Shown in pieces: positions 6,996 to 11,881 of a stretch of 11,881 bases of DNA. Each line of letters begins with the position of its first letter. Position 1 is the first letter of the stretch. Below the pieces are notes generated by a model. The model ran no database searches and had not been told where the DNA came from. It saw only the letters and a list, made by a program, of their open reading frames with translations. The stretch is from JAVKFF01 sp040226215 (lineage in GTDB: Bacteria > Pseudomonadota > Alphaproteobacteria > DSM-16000 > Inquilinaceae). Position numbers and translations under genes: made by a program. The stretch spans positions 1 to 11,881 of the forward strand of contig JAVKFF010000106.1 in assembly GCA_040226215.1 (NCBI GenBank). Direction: 5' to 3'.

Positions 6996-9476
6996 TCAGA
7001 ACAGGCCTTTGTTCCATCCGCCGTAAGGCGTGGTGATCTCCCCGCGCCGGATCGAGAGCACGATCAGCGCCAGACCGCAGGCGATGTCGGCGGCCAGCAG
7101 CAGCGATCCGGCGGCGTGGACCAGCGCCACCACGATCAGGGCGACGCCGAAGCCGGCATTCAGCAGACGCAGCGGCCGCGCCACCTCGGCGAAGGCGGTC
7201 ACCGTCACGGTGATGACCAGCGCGCCGATCAGGTGCTCGGCATCGGCGAGGCCGCCATCGGCCCCCAGCGTCAGCCGCGTGAACATCAGCCAGACGCCGA
7301 TCGCCACGCAGAGCGCCAGGTTCCAGGGGACGCCGACGCCGCCGCTCAGCATCTGGCCCACCACCCGTCCCGGCGGCTGGCGGAAATCGTCGTGGACCGG
7401 CTTCCAGTCGCCATCATCGGTATCGCCGGTGAAAAAGACGCGCAGCAGCGGCCGGCCGGCCTTCTTGCGGCGGATCAGAAACTGGGTGGTCGCCACCAGC
7501 TCGTCCAGCGAATAGGGGATCTGGATCAGCATGGCCGCCGCCGCGATCAGGCACAGCGTGCACCAGGTGCCGATGACGATGGGCTGGATGATGATGAAGG
7601 TGATGGAGACCGCACCCAGCGGCACGATCATCAGCCCGAACAGCATGACCAGCCAGGGCATGGTGCGCCAGCGGCGGGAGGAGCCGATAACGCCGGTCAG
7701 GAACTCCAGCATGTAGGTCATCGCGCCGAGGCCGGCATCGGGCACCGGCCAGGCCTCCGAAACGGTCGAGGTGACGATGTCCTCGGTGCCGTTCAGGCCG
7801 GGCCTCGTGCCGGCGAACAACGGTTCCCAGGCGGTCTCGACATGGCCCAGCTGGTAGGCCGCCATGTGGCGCGAGATCAGCAGGCCGACCACTGCCAGGA
7901 TGATGATCGGCAGGCGCTGGAACCAGCTCGACGGCGTGAACTCCCAGCCCGGCGGGATGGTCGGGCCAGTGCGGGCGGCGACCGGGTCGACGCCCGGCGT
8001 CGGCGGGATCAGCACGGCGAAGCCGATCGCCAGCGCCCCCGCCAGCGTGCCGTTGGCGTAGGCCGCCGCCGTCGGTACCCAGAAGGCGAGCGGGGCGAAC
8101 ATCAGCCAGACGCCGACCGCCGCCGCCGCCCAGCGCGCCCAGCCATGGGCGGCGGACAGCGAGACGAAACCCAGCGCCAGCAGCAGCGCGCCCGCGACCA
8201 GATCGCTGACCGCCATCGCCGTGGACTGGTAGGCCATCGTCGTCGGTGCGGCGATCAGCCAGGCGCCGACCGCCATGTTGAGGAAGCCGCCCCACAACGT
8301 CATCCGGTGGGTGCGCAGGTAGTCCCGCCGATGGTTGTGGCGCAGCCGCTCCGGCCCGGCGGGGGCGTCGGTCTTCTCAGCGGCGTTGCTGAGCCAGTCC
8401 GGCGGCGTGATGCCGTTGGCGGCGTACCAGCCGGCGGGATCGCGCTTCAACGCCGCCACCAGTTCGGGCAGGTGATCGCGGATATTGTGTCGCGGCGCCC
8501 AGCCGATGTGGTCGCGGGCGCGGCTGATGTCCAGCGCGTAGTGGTCGCTGGCCATCTCCACCATGAAGGGGCGGATGAACGGCTTCTCCCCCTGGTCGAT
8601 AGCGTCGGGGATCAGCGGTTCGCCTTCCGTCTCCAGCCAGGCGCCGAGCCTGGCAACGCTTTCCGGCACGGTCAGCGTGGTCCAGTCCTCATCGCCGTGG
8701 ATCAGCCGGCCGATGCGCGCCTGCAGGTCCGCATAGGACGGCGGGTCGGGTTCGCCGACCAGGATCGTCGTTTCCTCCGGCAGGTCGCCGCGCCGCTCGA
8801 CGGTGCGCCGCACGGCGTCGACCAGGTCGTCGACATGGATCAACGACTGGCCCGCGCGCAGATCGCCGGCATAGACATGGCTTTTCAGGTCACGCTCGTA
8901 GACGCGGGCGATCTGGTGGGACAGCGTCGGCACCGCGGTCCTGTCGTCGTAGAGACCCGCCAGGTGCAGCAGCACGGCGGGGATGTCGCCCCGGTTCTCG
9001 CGGATCGCCGCCTCGGCGCGCGCCTTGGAGATGGGATAGGCCCATTTCGGCTCGATCGGCGCGTCCTCGTCGATACGCCCGCCCGGTTCGGCCGGCCGGT
9101 GCACCAGCATGGTGCCGGAGTAGACGAACTGCCCCACCGTGAAGGCTTGCAGCGCGTCCAGCAGCTTTCGGCTGCCCGCCACGTTCAGCTTCTCGTAGAG
9201 CGGGTGCTCCTCGCCGGTGAAGTCGAAATAGGCGGCGAGGTGGATCACCGAGGCGATCTCGTCGCCGTATTCCTCGCCCAGCTTGCGCAGCGCCAGCTCG
9301 ATCGAATCGGCCGAGGTCAGGTCGACCTCGTAGCACGGGCAGACCGCCCCCTGGGTGGCGATGTCGAGGCCGACCACCGTGTAGGCATGGCCGAGCGCCC
9401 GGGCGATGGCGGTGCCGATGGCGCCGGCCGCGCCGGTGATGACGACGAGCGGTTTGCGGTCTGGACTGTCGGCCAT
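6996..9476 (-). CDS. SDR (epimerase-like) domain fused to a polytopic VKOR/SPW-type membrane domain
   Basis: This 826-residue protein has two halves. Residues 1 to about 350 form an extended short-chain dehydrogenase. The nucleotide motif TGAAGAIG lies at 14-21, Asp38 ends strand 2 (favouring NAD), and Ser120, Tyr147 and Lys151 (YPISK) form the catalytic triad. From about 390 to 490 hydrophobic helices with Trp/Pro-rich turns (GAWLIAAP, GVWLMFAPLAFWVP) resemble SPW repeats. From about 520 to 670 the pattern fits vitamin K epoxide reductase: SEAWPVPDAGLGAMTY, then a CxxC at Cys639/Cys642 (GTWCTLC) inside a helix. The loop cysteine pair that feeds electrons in classical VKOR is absent, because Cys639 is the first cysteine after Cys48. 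More helices (about 715-810) repeat the SPW-like pattern GVWLMF. The start is ATG with only a weak ribosome site. It may lead the dehydrogenase operon. The substrate is unknown. Confidence 0.85.
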   Translation of the reverse strand: MADSPDRKPLVVITGAAGAIGTAIARALGHAYTVVGLDIATQGAVCPCYEVDLTSADSIELALRKLGEEYGDEIASVIHLAAYFDFTGEEHPLYEKLNVAGSRKLLDALQAFTVGQFVYSGTMLVHRPAEPGGRIDEDAPIEPKWAYPISKARAEAAIRENRGDIPAVLLHLAGLYDDRTAVPTLSHQIARVYERDLKSHVYAGDLRAGQSLIHVDDLVDAVRRTVERRGDLPEETTILVGEPDPPSYADLQARIGRLIHGDEDWTTLTVPESVARLGAWLETEGEPLIPDAIDQGEKPFIRPFMVEMASDHYALDISRARDHIGWAPRHNIRDHLPELVAALKRDPAGWYAANGITPPDWLSNAAEKTDAPAGPERLRHNHRRDYLRTHRMTLWGGFLNMAVGAWLIAAPTTMAYQSTAMAVSDLVAGALLLALGFVSLSAAHGWARWAAAAVGVWLMFAPLAFWVPTAAAYANGTLAGALAIGFAVLIPPTPGVDPVAARTGPTIPPGWEFTPSSWFQRLPIIILAVVGLLISRHMAAYQLGHVETAWEPLFAGTRPGLNGTEDIVTSTVSEAWPVPDAGLGAMTYMLEFLTGVIGSSRRWRTMPWLVMLFGLMIVPLGAVSITFIIIQPIVIGTWCTLCLIAAAAMLIQIPYSLDELVATTQFLIRRKKAGRPLLRVFFTGDTDDGDWKPVHDDFRQPPGRVVGQMLSGGVGVPWNLALCVAIGVWLMFTRLTLGADGGLADAEHLIGALVITVTVTAFAEVARPLRLLNAGFGVALIVVALVHAAGSLLLAADIACGLALIVLSIRRGEITTPYGGWNKGLF

Positions 9477-9640
9477 GAGGGTCGGATTCCGTGGTTCGAG
9501 ACGCGCCGCGGCGACGGTCGAGCCGGGAAGACCGCCCCGCCGTCACCTGCCCCGCCAACGGTCTGACGCGGTGTGGGTTCCATTCACGATCGGGATCGGC
9601 GCCCCGGCGAGCAGCCGGAACGCGCCGTCGAAACCGCCGG

Positions 9641-9662
9641 CGCGTTAACCTGGGATAACGCG
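9641..9662. promoter_or_regulatory. Inverted repeat CGCGTTA-N8-TAACGCG, possible operator
   Basis: Perfect 7-bp arms lie at 9641-9647 and 9656-9662 around the spacer ACCTGGGA. It lies 148 bp upstream of the dodecin start and 165 bp from the fusion-gene start. The GTTA/TAAC inner arms and 22-bp span suit a dimeric regulator site, but a simple hairpin is equally possible. Confidence 0.4.
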
Positions 9663-9699
9663 GCGGCCGCTGCGGGCGTGCGATTATTGGCCGAAGCAG

Positions 9700-9770
9700 G
9701 GCTGCAGAGGCCGCCCCGTCGATCGAGACCCGTCGATCGAGGCGATCCTTCGAAGGGCGGCCCCGCAGCC
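9700..9770. other. Long hairpin in the dodecin leader
   Basis: GGCTGC (9700-9705) pairs with GCAGCC (9765-9770), and GGCCGCCC (9709-9716) pairs with GGGCGGCC (9755-9762). Together they give a 14-bp stem broken only by an AGA/CC internal loop. The 38-nt loop contains the tandem 13-bp repeat. The structure ends 39 nt before the dodecin ATG, so it could lie in its 5' untranslated RNA. Whether it is transcribed is not known. Confidence 0.5.
9715..9741 (+). repeat. Tandem 13-bp direct repeat in the hairpin loop
   Basis: CCCGTCGATCGAG occurs at 9715-9727 and 9729-9741, separated by a single A. Each copy contains the self-complementary core CGATCG. Confidence 0.85.
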
Positions 9771-9798
9771 TGCCTGTGCAAACCGACCAGGGAAATGC

Positions 9799-9803
9799 GA
9801 GGT
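9799..9803 (+). promoter_or_regulatory. Ribosome binding site fixing the dodecin start
   Basis: GAGGT lies 6 nt before the ATG at 9810. The family alignment also starts just after this ATG, so the longer in-frame extension from further upstream is not the real start. Confidence 0.6.
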
Positions 9804-9809
9804 CACACC

Positions 9810-10013
9810 ATGTCTGTCGCCAGAACGACGGAAATCTCCTCCACCTCGACGAAAAGCTTCGAGGACGCCATCAACCAGGGCATCGCGCGGGCGTCCAAGA
9901 CGCTGCGCAACCTGAAAGCCGCCTGGATCAAGGAGCAGAAGGTGGTGATCGATAACGACCGCATCGCCGAGTACAACGTGCACATGCTCATCACCTTCGT
10001 TCTCGAAGACTAG
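9810..10013 (+). CDS. Dodecin family flavin-binding protein
   Basis: This 67-residue protein matches dodecin, which forms hollow 12-mers that bind and buffer flavins (FMN, riboflavin or related) in the cytoplasm. The family pattern is clear. The helix SFEDAINQGIARASKTLRNL (residues 16-35) is followed by AAW with Trp39, the flavin-stacking tryptophan. The strands are KVVIDNDRIAEYNVHMLITFVLE. The residue that is often Gln or Arg in the following strand (Y-x-V) is Asn56 here, so flavin preference may differ. It is transcribed divergently from the SDR-VKOR gene and converges on the Crp/Fnr gene. A leader hairpin with tandem repeats lies just upstream. Confidence 0.92.
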   Translation: MSVARTTEISSTSTKSFEDAINQGIARASKTLRNLKAAWIKEQKVVIDNDRIAEYNVHMLITFVLED

Positions 10014-10037
10014 GGCCGTTCAACGATCCGGTGCCGT

Positions 10038-10068
10038 CTTTGGGGCATGGACGCCCGCCGCCCCGAAG
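10038..10068. terminator. Candidate bidirectional terminator hairpin between dodecin and the Crp/Fnr gene
   Basis: CTTTGGGGC (10038-10046) pairs with GCCCCGAAG (10060-10068) with one G-T wobble and a 13-nt loop. It sits in the 60-bp gap between convergent genes. No T-tract is present. Confidence 0.4.
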
Positions 10069-10073
10069 TGTGA

Positions 10074-10757
10074 TCAATGAAGCAGCGGCGGCGCGATCTG
10101 CCGGCGGAAGCGGTCGAGATCGATCAGGCAGCTCTCGGCGAGCGCCCTCGGGTTGCCGACCTCGATCCGCCGCTGCCCGGCCGCGATGACGCCGTCCCGC
10201 ACCAGGCGCTGCAGCGTGCGGCAGACATGCACCGTGGACATGCCCGTCAGGTCGCCGATCTGGGTCTGGGTCAGCGGCAGGTCGAAGCCGCCATCGCGGG
10301 CCCCGCCGATCGCCTCCAAACGCACATAGAGCTCGAGCAGGGTGTGGGCGACCCGCTCATAAGCGGTGCCTTTGCCGAGCCACAGCATGCGCTCGGCCTG
10401 CCGCGCGCTCGCCGCCGCCGACAGCCGGTCGAGCAGCGGCGGCACGTCGCCGTCGCGGCGCCACGCTTCGGCCAGTTCGGCCGCCGACAGAGAGGCGATG
10501 ACGGTGTCGGTCAGGGCGGTTACGCCGATCGAGGCCATGCCGCCCGCATCGCCACCGGCGACCACGTCGACCGGCAGCAGGATATCGACGAACTGGTTGC
10601 GCCCATCGCGGAGCCTCTTGCTGAGGCCAAGCCAGCCCTCCAGCACCCAGATCACCCGGTCGCAGCGATCCCCCTCCAGGAAGATCTCCTGACCGGCATG
10701 GGCAAATCTTGCCCGGTTGTGCAGATTGCGACTGAGATCGCCGTTGGGCAGGCGCAT
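10074..10757 (-). CDS. Crp/Fnr family transcriptional regulator
   Basis: This 227-residue protein has an N-terminal cyclic-nucleotide-binding-like beta barrel (about 12-95: AGQEIFLEGDRCDRVIWVLEGWLGL, then DGRNQFVDILLPVDVVAG). A long dimer helix follows (about 108-150). The C-terminal winged HTH (about 158-205) includes LPLTQTQIGDLTGMSTVHVCRTLQRL. The recognition helix STVHVCRTLQ resembles the STVHVNRTLQ form common in alphaproteobacterial members, with Cys179 replacing the usual Asn. The N-terminal cysteine cluster needed for an FNR iron-sulfur centre is absent (only Cys32 is in the barrel), so it is not a direct FNR-type oxygen sensor. The start is ATG with GGGAGGGGA 7 nt upstream. The effector is unknown. 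Targets may include dodecin or the fusion-gene promoter, but that is inference. Confidence 0.9.
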   Translation of the reverse strand: MRLPNGDLSRNLHNRARFAHAGQEIFLEGDRCDRVIWVLEGWLGLSKRLRDGRNQFVDILLPVDVVAGGDAGGMASIGVTALTDTVIASLSAAELAEAWRRDGDVPPLLDRLSAAASARQAERMLWLGKGTAYERVAHTLLELYVRLEAIGGARDGGFDLPLTQTQIGDLTGMSTVHVCRTLQRLVRDGVIAAGQRRIEVGNPRALAESCLIDLDRFRRQIAPPLLH

Positions 10758-10803
10758 GATCGTTCCCCTCCCTTCGAGACCGGGGTTTCCGGCCGCCTGG
10801 GCG

Positions 10804-10822
10804 ACGAATGGCCAACGAATGG
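10804..10822. repeat. Direct repeat ACGAATGG x2, one helical turn apart, upstream of the Crp/Fnr gene
   Basis: ACGAATGG occurs at 10804-10811 and 10815-10822, an 11-bp period, 47 bp upstream of the regulator start. The spacing would suit binding on one face of the helix. Short repeats also arise by chance. Confidence 0.35.
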
Positions 10823-10849
10823 GGTGACTATTGGTTCCGCGTCCCGATG

Positions 10850-10868
10850 CCGGCGGCAGGCCCGCCGG
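10850..10868. terminator. Candidate hairpin terminator downstream of the flavodoxin remnant
   Basis: CCGGCGG (10850-10856) and CCGCCGG (10862-10868) pair perfectly around the loop CAGGC. It begins 25 nt beyond the stop of the remnant on the minus strand. No T-run is present, so this is a weak call. Confidence 0.3.
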
Positions 10869-10893
10869 GACGCTTCTCGCCGGCAGACGGGCG

Positions 10894-11061
10894 TCAGCGC
10901 GTGCGGACCGGCGTCTCGAAGCCGAAGCGCTCGCCGGCCTGCCACGCCCGGCGATCGTTGCCGGTCACGACGGCGCCGCCGACCGTGCCGTAACAGATCG
11001 ACTGGCCGCGGTCGTTGAGCCGGCCGGCCATGGCGTAGAGCCGCTCGATGATCAGGCGGCA
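10894..11061 (-). pseudogene. Internally deleted flavodoxin/NADPH-dependent FMN reductase-family remnant
   Basis: The frame reading from about 11061 to the TGA at 10894 gives about 55 residues in two family blocks. The first, ERLYAMAGRLNDRGQSICYG followed by TVGGAVVTGN, fits the middle of flavodoxin-family proteins, where GNEDG and a long middle section normally follow. The second, GNDRRAWQAGERFGFETPVR, fits their extreme C-terminus, whose usual form is YGN-RxxWDAGCRFDF-NPEYR. The two are joined directly at the shared Gly-Asn, so the intervening section is missing, as is everything N-terminal to the first block. No flavodoxin-like sequence continues upstream in any minus-strand frame before the zinc-ribbon gene. 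I read this as a dead gene left by a deletion between similar Gly-Asn stretches. The match is from memory of the family, not a search. Confidence 0.6.
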
Positions 11062-11146
11062 CAGCGTCGCAGGCGCCAGCCGGTCCCATCGCGGGGTTAA
11101 GCGGGCTCGATCGACGTCGCTCGCCGCCCGCCGCCAATCCACCGAT

Positions 11147-11371
11147 CTAGCCGCGCCGGTTGACGGGATGGGAATGCGGCGGCGTCCCCATGCGCCAGGC
11201 CGACGTGCCCTTGCAGCGCGAGCAGATGCGTTCGCCGGCCCAGGTACTGGCGAAGCTGTTTCGGCACCGCAGGCAGAGCCGGGTCGTCGTTGCATCGTCG
11301 GCCGGGGACCTGTCGCTGTCCGCCGGCCCGTCGCGTCCCAGGAAAGGATGCGCGTCAGCTGTGTCGACCAT
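11147..11371 (-). CDS. Small zinc-ribbon protein
   Basis: This 74-residue protein has a single obvious feature. A four-cysteine zinc ribbon, CLRC (Cys33, Cys36) and CSRC (Cys50, Cys53), is separated by 13 residues, with SFASTWAGERI between the knuckles and KGTSAWRMG after. The N-terminal 30 residues are acidic and low in structure, and the tail is short and basic. Such mini-ribbons bind zinc and often nucleic acid or a protein partner, but no specific role can be assigned. The start is ATG with GGAG 8 nt upstream. The gene lies 125 bp downstream of the next minus-strand gene and just upstream of the flavodoxin remnant. Confidence 0.7.
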   Translation of the reverse strand: MVDTADAHPFLGRDGPADSDRSPADDATTTRLCLRCRNSFASTWAGERICSRCKGTSAWRMGTPPHSHPVNRRG

Positions 11372-11496
11372 TGGTCATTCTCCGATGGGTGTCTGGTGGA
11401 CAGGCGCGGGCCGCGGAACGACCGCTGGACCGGGCCTGAATCGTCCAGCCCCCCGGCGCGGACGAGGGGTTCTGGATCGTGGAAAAGCCGGGCAAC

Positions 11497-11808
11497 TCAT
11501 TCCGGGCCGATGAGTCCATGCGGTCGGAAACGGCCCTCGCCGCCGGGCGCCGCCGTCATCGCAAGGTCGCGGTCCAAGGCCGCGTCCAGCGCGGCAGGGT
11601 TCATCACCAGCACCCGGCTTTCGCCGGCCTCGCCCGCCAGGCGGATATAGGAGCGAACGCGCCGGTAGGCGGTGAACGAGAGCCCTTGCAGGAGTTCCTC
11701 GTCGGTCTCGACCTCATGGACCCCGGCCGGCAGCAATTCGCCCAGGCCATCGACGACAGCCGCGGCATTGAGCGTGACCAGACGCCGGGTAGTGCGGGTC
11801 AGTGTCAC
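11497..11808 (-). CDS. Small conserved hypothetical protein (ETDEELL motif)
   Basis: This 103-residue protein starts at GTG with a textbook AGGAGG 6 nt upstream. That ribosome site overlaps the stop codon of the preceding gene, so the two are surely co-transcribed. The core reads LVTLNAAAVVDGLGELLPAG, then VETDEELLQGLSFTAYRRVRS, and later LVMNPAALDAALDRDLAM. I recall similar short alphaproteobacterial proteins in which a beta-rich N-terminal part carries PAG-x-Y-x-VETDEELIEGLSFxAYRR. None has a known function that I can name. There is no signal peptide, membrane segment or metal motif. The last 15 residues are Gly/Pro-rich and probably disordered. Confidence 0.75.
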   Translation of the reverse strand: MTLTRTTRRLVTLNAAAVVDGLGELLPAGVHEVETDEELLQGLSFTAYRRVRSYIRLAGEAGESRVLVMNPAALDAALDRDLAMTAAPGGEGRFRPHGLIGPE

Positions 11809-11820
11809 CTTGATCCTCCT
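11809..11820 (-). promoter_or_regulatory. Ribosome binding site overlapping the upstream stop codon
   Basis: On the minus strand TAG (11821-11819) runs straight into GGAGG, giving AGGAGGATCAAG and then the GTG start. This arrangement implies translational coupling between the two genes. Confidence 0.7.
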
Positions 11821-11881
11821 AGAAGAAGAGGTTTCCGGCTGCCTCGAGGAAGCCGAGCCCGGCGCCGAGGACGATAAGCGC
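11819..11881 (-). CDS. C-terminal end of a membrane protein, 5' part outside window
   Basis: Only the last 20 codons and a TAG stop are present. They encode the hydrophobic tail ALIVLGAGLGFLEAAGNLFF, which looks like a terminal transmembrane helix. The family cannot be identified from this piece. It is the upstream partner of the small conserved protein, with 10 bp between the stop and the next start. Confidence 0.55.
   Translation of the reverse strand, partial: ALIVLGAGLGFLEAAGNLFF

Larger units (their letters stand above)
9477..9809. other. Divergent intergenic region between the SDR-VKOR fusion gene and dodecin
   Basis: No convincing gene lies in these 333 bp. The plus-strand frame that extends dodecin upstream lacks a ribosome site and reads as low-complexity Arg/Pro. 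The region must hold the promoters of both flanking genes, but no clear -35/-10 pair was found. It contains a 22-bp inverted repeat (9641-9662) and a long hairpin with an internal tandem repeat (9700-9770), listed separately. Confidence 0.6.

Noticed and set aside
6672..9566. A 964-codon plus-strand open frame
   Set aside because: It is antisense to the SDR-VKOR fusion gene, which has well-defined motifs. This frame is rich in Gln/Arg/His with no domain.
9573..9809. N-terminal extension of dodecin from an upstream ATG in the same frame
   Set aside because: The family match starts after the ATG at 9810, which has GAGGT upstream. The extension is low-complexity and covers the hairpin region.
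11048..11650. 200-codon plus-strand open frame
   Set aside because: It is antisense to the zinc-ribbon gene and the small conserved protein, with Arg/Ser-rich shadow composition and no ribosome site.
1..11881. Mobile elements, CRISPR arrays, tRNA or rRNA genes
   Set aside because: I looked for transposase or integrase motifs, regularly spaced repeats and tRNA-like ends and found none. Only short local repeats are present.

Overview
This 11.9-kb window is very GC-rich chromosomal DNA, most likely from an alphaproteobacterium. The evidence is the gene families present (a Crp/Fnr regulator with an STVHV-type recognition helix, a dodecin, a small conserved protein with an ETDEELL motif), heavy GTG start use and strong GGAGG ribosome sites. 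The class assignment is inference. No RNA gene, insertion sequence, CRISPR array or integrase was seen.

Left part (1-2900): a small acyl-CoA regulon. A 2-hydroxyacyl-CoA dehydratase-family gene runs off the left edge on the minus strand. Divergent from it are a MarR-family regulator and then a CaiB/BaiF (family III) CoA-transferase. The start regions of the dehydratase and transferase genes each carry a 19-bp TAGTT-N9-AACTA palindrome, in the same orientation and the same distance downstream of a TTGAC motif. This suggests that the MarR protein co-represses a CoA-transferase plus dehydratase pathway. The substrate cannot be told from the sequence. A strong hairpin at 2970-3009 separates this block from the next.

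Centre (3058-9476, all minus strand): a probable operon, read right to left. It starts with an 826-residue fusion of an extended SDR (epimerase-like) domain to a membrane region resembling SPW repeats and a VKOR domain. Then come 2-oxoacid dehydrogenase E1-alpha (Gram-positive PdhA-like), E1-beta and E2, and a 103-residue three-helix membrane protein. The E1-alpha/E1-beta overlap and short gaps indicate one transcript for the dehydrogenase genes. No E3 (lipoamide dehydrogenase) gene is in the window.

Right part (9477-11881): a 333-bp divergent intergenic region holds a palindrome and a long hairpin whose loop contains a tandem 13-bp repeat. It is followed by a dodecin on the plus strand. On the minus strand are a Crp/Fnr regulator convergent with dodecin, an internally deleted flavodoxin-family remnant, a small CxxC/CxxC zinc-ribbon protein, a conserved small protein of unknown function, and the last 20 codons of a membrane protein that runs off the right edge. 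Dodecin (flavin storage), the Crp/Fnr factor, the flavodoxin remnant and the VKOR-like fusion suggest a redox or oxygen-stress neighbourhood. That link is inference from context only.
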